Below are positions 58,006-64,000 of a DNA stretch of 64,000 bases, piece after piece (within the stretch, counting starts at the first letter, position 1; the number at the start of each line of letters is the position of its first letter). Below the pieces are notes generated by a model that saw nothing but the letters and a program-made list of their open reading frames with translations, was not told where the DNA came from and ran no database searches. A program made the position numbers and the translations under genes. This stretch comes from Gonapodya sp. JEL0774 (taxonomy: Eukaryota; Monoblepharomycota; Monoblepharidomycetes; Monoblepharidales; Gonapodyaceae), in the NCBI GenBank assembly GCA_027604505.1, contig JADIIX010000097.1, positions 1 through 64,000 on the forward strand, written 5' to 3'.

Positions 58006-60875
58006 CTAATCTTCTTCATCAGAGTCCGGGCCTTGCTTCTTCATGAGGGCGGACGTATCTGGTCCCGCCTGCTGCATCTCCCTGGCCCGTTCCTTCCCCT
58101 TCTTCTTTTTCTCCTTCTTTGGCTTGCTTTTGCCCTTATCTTTGCGTTTGCGTCCACTTTCTGGGTCTTCCGTTTCGGAATCGGCGGCCTGGCGGCTGAT
58201 GATCCGGCCAGATTGATCATAGACGTAGCCGATTTCGTCGTCATCGGAGTCAGCAGCTGGATAATTTGCGAAAAATGAGCGAAAAGGAGATAAAGGGAGC
58301 AAGGTGAGAATTTTGAACAGGATCGAGAGCCACGGGACGAATACCGACATTCCTCATCATTCTTCGCTTTCCTTCTTCGGTAGATAACCACACCAAGAAC
58401 GGTCAGCAGAGTTGCAGCTATGACGGACGGTATACCTATCAAGGGAGTCGAGGTCAACATTGTTCGATTTCCCTACAAATCAATTATGCATTGCCACTCA
58501 CCAGCAATCAACGCCATCTGCCAAGGCGCTATCTCCCCTCCAGTTATCAAACCAGTAGCGCCGCCAAGTCCTCCAACCGCTTCACCCGCGGACGGTGGAT
58601 GTAATATGCCTTGTCTACCAGCGTTGATCACCAACGCCGCATCAATGGGTGCGGGGCCCATCCCATACGCCTCGAGCAGTCTACGTACGTCTGCCTCTGA
58701 AACTGTTCCTGCATTCAGCGCATTGGCAATTGCTGCGGGATTCCAACCCTGGAAAGGTTCAATAGGTGCAATGTCCGGCTGCACCGGGAAGGGGACTGGA
58801 GCTGGTTGAGCGGGCGCAGGTATTGGGGGTACCTGAACGACTGGCACCGCCGGCGCAGGGATTGCCGGAGCAGGGACTGGAGCGGTCTGGAAACTCTGAA
58901 GAATTTGAAGAGCCTCTGAAAGCGGGTTCGAGGGTTGATTATGCTGTCTGAGCATTTGAAATACTTCGTAAGGACTGACGTCACCAGCCCTGATGGTCTC
59001 GGCAATGACTTCGGGGTTCCAATTGTCGAAAGGATTTGCCGTGAGCGGCACCACAGGTGGAGCTACAGGAGGCACAGGCTGTAGCTCGGGAGGAGAGAGA
59101 TGCTGCAAGATATTGAGAGCGTCCGTGAGCTGTTGCGCCGAGCTGCCAGGGTGATACATTTGAATGAGATCGTAGACTAAACGTGGAGTGACGGCGCCGG
59201 ATTCGATGGAGTTGGCAATGGTCACAGCATCAAAACCATTGAATGGCTCCGGACCAAGCTCTATCGGGGGTGTAGACCCCTGGCTGGGACCGGCTTCACT
59301 GGGAAGAGGGTTAGGAAGTTGCCCTCCAGCGCCAGATGCGGGATTGGAGCCGGGAATCCGCACTCGCCCTCCTGAATCGACATACGCCTGGATGAACGTC
59401 TCCAGAGACTCCGGGGGTACGTTCTGGTAGATTTCTGCCGCCGTGTTGAGTACTTGCCATGTTGCGGCTGGTGCACCCAGTCCGCGGAGTGTCGCGAAAG
59501 CCGTCTCCGGGGTGGATGCACCTGCTGCAAACTGTCGTACCAGAGCAGCAACGCTAGCCACATCAACCGAGGCAGGATCGACGTTAGAGTTGAGTGGGGG
59601 CGGCTGCTGTGGAGGTGTTGATCCCACCACCGGAGGCTCGTAGCCAGGTAAAGAAGACAGAAAGGCCTCCACATTGCCAGCGGGGACGTTCTCAATAATA
59701 GTCAGAGCCGTCCGGTAGGCGTTCATCGTGGCTGGACCCGCTCGACCGTTGATGAGCGATTGTTCAAGGCTCTGCGGGGTGAGTTGATTGCCTGTCATGA
59801 GACGAACCATGGACGCGACAGAAGGATCGAATACTGTAGGTAAGGCAGAAGGTATGTTGCCCAGAGGTGCGTTGCCCACTTCCGGAGGAACGTAGCCAGG
59901 TAGAGAAGACAAGAAGCCCTCCACATTGCCGGCCGGAACACTCTCGACAATTGCGAGCGCCGTCTGGTAGGCGTTCATTGTGACGGGGCCAGCGTTACCC
60001 GTCTGAAGAGATTGATAAAGGTCGAGGGGGTTGATCTGACCAGCTGCCATAAGACGAGCCATAGATGCAACAGTGGGGTCGAAGGCTGAAGGTAAAGGAG
60101 AGCGCGAAAGAGAATCTTGAGGGCTAGTTGGCCCAGACGAGCCTGCTTCGGCAGCATTGTATAAGTTCAAATACGCCTCCAATTCTTGAGGGGGAACAGT
60201 GCCCGCGATTCGGGAAGCCTCTCGGAGGTTGGCGTATGCCCATTGTGGAGCGTTGGCGTTACCCAGGATCTGAGTAAGTTGTGCAGCGGTAAGAGACTGT
60301 GAAGAGATTGCGCGGGCCATAGTGGGAACGGAAAAGGCGGTGGACCAGGAGGACCCTGGAGGAATATCCAGAGGGGATGGGGGATCATTGAATGTGACGG
60401 GCCCCTCCTGCAGAATCCGCATCGCACGGTTAAGAGGAGTGTAGTCGCCACCGTTCAAAGCGTCCAGGGCGTTTCGAACCCGCTCAGGGTTGGTGGCTCC
60501 GGACGCAAGTTCCTGACTGATAACGGTGGGGTTGAAATTGTCGTAGGGCAAAAAAGAGGAACCCTCTGAACCCTCAATCGGTGGTGGGAGAGGTAGAGCC
60601 TGCGCTCCTCCGAAAATTCCGGTAGCAATCTCGAGTGGCGTCAAGTCTCCACCGTTGAGACTCCGGAGAAGATCAGCAACCTGACTTGGTGTTGTAGCGC
60701 CCTGATTGAGGGCCTCCCTGATTTGGATCGGATTAAAATCATCGAAAGGAAGGTGATCGACAGGTGCTGGATTGGGTTGAGAATACTGTGGGGTGTCGGT
60801 TGGGAACAAATTGAACGTGAATGTTGGTGGTGGACAACACGAAAATCCGACGGGCCATGGGGACCAGGAAATCAA
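58006..60875 (-). CDS. Large repeat protein with one membrane span and basic tail
   Basis: Not recognised. The main exon (about 60875 down to 58502) encodes roughly 790 residues, then 58349-58435 and 58006-58256. The long part holds about nine degenerate units of 65-90 residues built on F-x-x-[FW]-[ND]-P-x-x-[IV]-A-x-x-[IL]-x-x-G-x-[VT]-[ST] followed by a Leu-rich helix and often an ALxILQ helix (for example FDNWNPEVIAETIRAGDVSP and FQGWNPAAIANALNAGTVSE). Two units (about 59,640-59,840 and 59,880-60,080) are near copies. Proline-rich linkers join them. The second exon completes a single membrane span (MALIAGIPSVIAATLLTVLG) followed by IYRRRK; the final exon is a Lys/Glu-rich tail ending in SDEED. 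No signal peptide was found: the N-terminal exon is unresolved (no ATG in the open part; a candidate MSGAYPYAGAPNPAPF exon lies at 61197-61244). Confidence 0.68.
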
Positions 60876-62371
60876 TAGGGGGATTCGTCACAGAATGGAG
60901 ATATGTTGTCAGTGGAAATCAAACGAGCAACCGTGAAAAGCTCTACCCCTGGGAAGAAATATCTGTGGGGAGAATTTGTCACCTCTCACCTTCCACGTTC
61001 CAGTTGCAGAGTCAAACTAATTGCAAGGCATAACAAGCGGCAGGCATTGGCAATCAATTGAAATCCGTTCGTTTGGTGTTGTGTAGTCCCAAGGTAATGT
61101 GGTTTGAAAAGGAGCAGGGGAACAGAGTCGACAGAGAACCAGTGTTAACTCGTCCACAACAGAGCAAGAGCAATCGAGCCTTGAGCTCGAACTCACAAAA
61201 GGCGCGGGATTGGGCGCTCCAGCATATGGGTAGGCACCAGACATGTCGGAGTATCCGGATACGCTATGACGCACTTTCACACGATGAGACGAAGCCCCAG
61301 AAAACTTTCACTGATTCTTCTTCCACTGGTTGCTACCGGAAACCGTTTCGCGGTTTCTGAGCTGTGGGGGGAAGAAGTGCTGGGGCTGGACGGGAACCGT
61401 TGCTTTCATTTTTAGCACACAGCCACCTTTTGGGCGGTGTGATAGCCAGATACACTCCACATATATTATTCTGGCAAGTAGCTTGATCACAGGAAATTCT
61501 CGTCATGCATCTTCCGAAAACATAGAACGAACGCCTTTTCTCTTCCGAAGATATTGTTCAATAAACACTACCTTGCCTTCCATACAGGTCAAGGATTTCA
61601 AAGAATCACTGATACTATCTTTCTCTCCGGCTTCAGGTGCTGCCATGAACCCAAAGCGTTGTCACGACAATGCAACTCTATGTCTCGTATTAGGTTGGAG
61701 AGCAGTAGTGTGGTATTTTCTGCTGAAATGTATATGGTCTCTTTACTCGGCAGGCTCATATTGCACCACGATGGCGCGGACTTAAAACAGCTCCTTGATG
61801 GTGCGTAGTGGCTCCGTTTGTCACTGCTTAGTTGGCACTATGTAATGTGGATTGTGCAGTTTGTTATTCTCATTGCACCAAAATAGTCCTCCGAACTCTC
61901 CGTACGCCAAAATTTAAGCTTATTGATGTAAGGTACATGTGGGAATTTGATTGTCGTTCCAGCCTTGAGTTGAAGTGTTGAAAGATGGCCTGTAATATAT
62001 TTGTAATACAGTTCTGAACAAGATGCCTGCTACTAATGGCGATATCGGTTTGCAGAAGCGCTCACTAATATTATGCTATGTAGCACAGCTTTTTCTATCA
62101 CTGTACAAACCATCACGGCGCGCAGTCATTTTGGTGGGATGGGGTCACATCCGGCGGCGTTGTTCGCGAGCCGGCTAAAAATTGCAGGTGAGATAGGGAC
62201 CTGCGTACCTTCAATCCTCATTATTCCAGGAACAACTGCGTTTGTTAAAAGCTCAACCCGGACCGCAAAGAACCCCCTATTTAAACCAATCGACTGTCGG
62301 TCGAGCTTCCTTACATTACCAGTGCTTGCCCGCCTGTCCGGTCGAGCTTCTATCGGCCGCCAACGTCCTCA
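60876..62371. other. Intergenic region with a possible first exon of the repeat protein
   Basis: Between two divergent genes. On the minus strand 61,197-61,244 could be the first coding exon of the repeat protein (ATG, 16 codons, then GTGAGT), but its acceptor was not found. On the plus strand, 61,330-61,810 has open frames without recognisable motifs. The region just upstream of 62,372 is the promoter of the DOMON gene. Confidence 0.35.
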
Positions 62372-64000
62372 ATGTTCTCGCCAATCATCGCCCGGGCCAC
62401 TGCCACGTCTCTCAGTCTCTACATCATCGCCCTCGCCCTGCTATCGTCGTCTGCTCTTGCGGGCCGGTTCTGCTCTCCAAGTGATCCCACTCTTTGCGTG
62501 CAGGCTCAGGATGCCGGGAACGGGGTGGCAAGGATAACTCTGACTTGGACTCAAGCGAACGTTGGGTGAGCACAGTTGGAGTGGTGATGTTCTTTTCTTC
62601 CTCCGATTGCCTCGGAGGGGAATGACTGGACATGATTCCGATTCGGGCGACGGGTGATTAGTCATGTAATGGCTGACTTGGTGGTTTTCAGATGGGCCGC
62701 CTTTGGAATTGCACCGCAAGCTCAAATGCCGGGATGTGATATTTTCCTGGCCTGGCCTTCTGGCTCCAACATAATCATCTCGGACCGGATGGCTGTCGCT
62801 CGGCTGGCACCTTCAGCCGATGCCTCGCAGGACATCACACTGGGTGCGGGAAGCTCCGCCACGGCTGGGAACTTCACTGTAGTTTTCTTGAGGAAGTATA
62901 ACACTGGAGACTCGAGTGATAACCAACTTCGGAATGGCACCCAGACCTACGCGCTGTGAGTAACGGTGGGGTGAATTTTAGTGACTCCGTACCCGAATGA
63001 AAGCCCCCTCGAACGCAGCGCCTACAAAATCGGAGCTTCTCCTGGTTCTTCATCCACTGTGACCCTTCAACAGCACGACGCCGCTGACATCATCTCCGCC
63101 AACCTCATCGACTTCACCCCATCTACGGAGGCCGCCGCCCCCGCGACGGCTACGGGCCCCGCCGGAGCCACATCTACTGCTACCTCAGGCGGGTGAGTAA
63201 TCACTACGTGGATAAAATCGATGCATTCCTATGTATCCTGTTCTCTGCTCAACTGTGCTTCCGTACTCAATTCAGAGATCGGGCCCCCCCCTCCTCGAAT
63301 GGTGCAGCTTCGTCGGCGGCAGTAAGCGCCGAACAGCTGGATCCTTATAACAATTACTTGAAAGCGCACGGTTCTCTCATGTTCATCGCTTACGGCGTAC
63401 GTGTGTCACTTTTGATTGCCGACAACCGCCATTCTCACGCGTCTCTGACAAACCAAAATTGTGTCGTTGATGTGCAAATCAGGTTCTCGCCCCCTTCGCG
63501 GTAGCGCTCGCTTTCTACTCTCGTGGCAAGCCGTATTTCAAACTGCACTGGTACATCATGTATGTTTCGGTGCTTTGTGCCATGGCGGGTTTCGCCATGG
63601 CAGTTTACTGGACGCACATGTCGCTTGGTGCGGAGAATCACTTCAAATTGGCGAAGGAGCACACCGTCACTGGTTTGGTCATTGTTTTGGTGAGTTTTGA
63701 GAGTTCAGGGGCGGAGTGAAGTGCGTGACCACACCAAAACGTCCGCTGCAATCAAGGTGACGGTGGTTCAAGCAACTCTTGGCTATGTGATCCACGCCAT
63801 GGGTTATTCGGGTGCTCGCCCGTTGCGGAATTTGGCACACATGTTGCTTGGGGTAAGTACATTTGTGCTGAGGGCGAATTTGAAAGTATGGTCCTTTTAC
63901 AGATCCGCGCCCCCTTTTACTTACCTGTCGATATAGCGCGGATTGTTTCTTCTTGCTATTTGCGTGAGTTTGGTCCCGTAGCATCACTGAATCCACTCAA
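62372..64000 (+). CDS. DOMON-cytochrome b561 membrane protein (3' truncated by the window)
   Basis: Predicted heme-containing transmembrane reductase of the cell surface or vacuole. Exons seen: 62372-62565, 62692-62955, 63004-63192, 63276-63396, 63483-63689, 63757-63852 and one starting at 63903, running past the edge. A signal peptide (LSLYIIALALLSSSALAG) precedes a DOMON domain (RFCSPSDPTLCVQAQ, WAAFGIAPQAQMPGCDIFLAW). A Thr/Ala-rich linker (ATATGPAGATSTATSGG) leads to the cytochrome b561 core, with helices starting YLKAHGSLMFIAYGVLAPFA, LHWYIMYVSVLCAMAGFAMA and GLVIVLVTVVQATLGYVIHA. Histidines in KAHGSLM, LHWYIM, KEHTVTG and LAHMLLG are at heme-ligand positions. The third intron is only 48 nt. 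Substrate is unknown. Confidence 0.82.

Noticed and set aside
58473-58501. 29-nt intron before the membrane-span exon of the repeat protein
   Set aside because: Too short and out of frame; the acceptor near 58436 gives a 66-nt intron and an intact span.
62956-62981. 26-nt intron in the DOMON gene
   Set aside because: Too short for the spliceosome and it breaks frame; acceptor at 63003 gives a 48-nt intron that keeps phase.

Overview
The window looks like nuclear DNA of an intron-rich fungus, most likely an early-diverging (chytrid-like) lineage. This is an inference. The gene set (Brr2, Mtr10/TNPO3, CCZ1, an AzgA-type purine permease, Pso2/SNM1, a Gcn4-like bZIP protein) is eukaryotic and fits a fungus. 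Nearly every gene is cut by GT-AG introns of about 45-95 nt. A p31comet-like gene, which is rare in Dikarya, points away from ascomycetes and basidiomycetes. Exon coordinates below were built by hand from splice signals, reading-frame phase and family conservation. No transcript data were used.

Layout. 1-7.6 kb: degenerate DNA with a dead PIF/Harbinger transposase, itself invaded by a 1.6-kb element with terminal inverted repeats, then gene-poor sequence. 7.6-10.9 kb: SNM1/Pso2 crosslink-repair nuclease (+). 11.3-18.9 kb: a nitrogen-scavenging neighbourhood: two divergent RutB/biuret-hydrolase-like isochorismatase genes sharing a 141-bp promoter, a 23-exon AzgA-type purine permease (+) and a ChrR-like cupin (-). 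18.9-21.5 kb: no secure gene. 21.5-24 kb: tandem YcnI-like (DUF1775) secreted putative copper-binding proteins. 24.7-26 kb: unknown protein (-). 26.2-28.4 kb: RRM/RD-rich splicing factor (-). 28.6-30.3 kb: p31comet-like candidate (-). 30.9-33.7 kb: disordered coiled-coil protein (+). 34-35.3 kb: alpha/beta hydrolase (+). 35.5-39.2 kb: transportin-3/Mtr10 (-). 39.9-43.2 kb: CCZ1 (+). 44.1-51.5 kb: Brr2 (+). 51.7-54.9 kb: a methyltransferase that appears to be spliced in frame to a D-Ala-D-Ala-ligase-like ATP-grasp enzyme (-). 56.3-57.8 kb: bZIP factor (+). 58-60.9 kb: a large repeat protein with one membrane span (-). 62.4 kb to the end: DOMON-cytochrome b561 protein (+), cut by the window edge.

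Strongest observations. (1) Ultra-short exons: in the permease two exons of only 2 nt (CG) plus one of 8 nt are needed to keep the conserved protein in frame, and one isochorismatase gene needs an 8-nt exon. (2) Both isochorismatase genes use a GC-AG intron. (3) The methyltransferase/ATP-grasp fusion. (4) The unrecognised helical-repeat ectodomain. (5) Paired fungal YcnI-like proteins with a histidine at the predicted mature N terminus.
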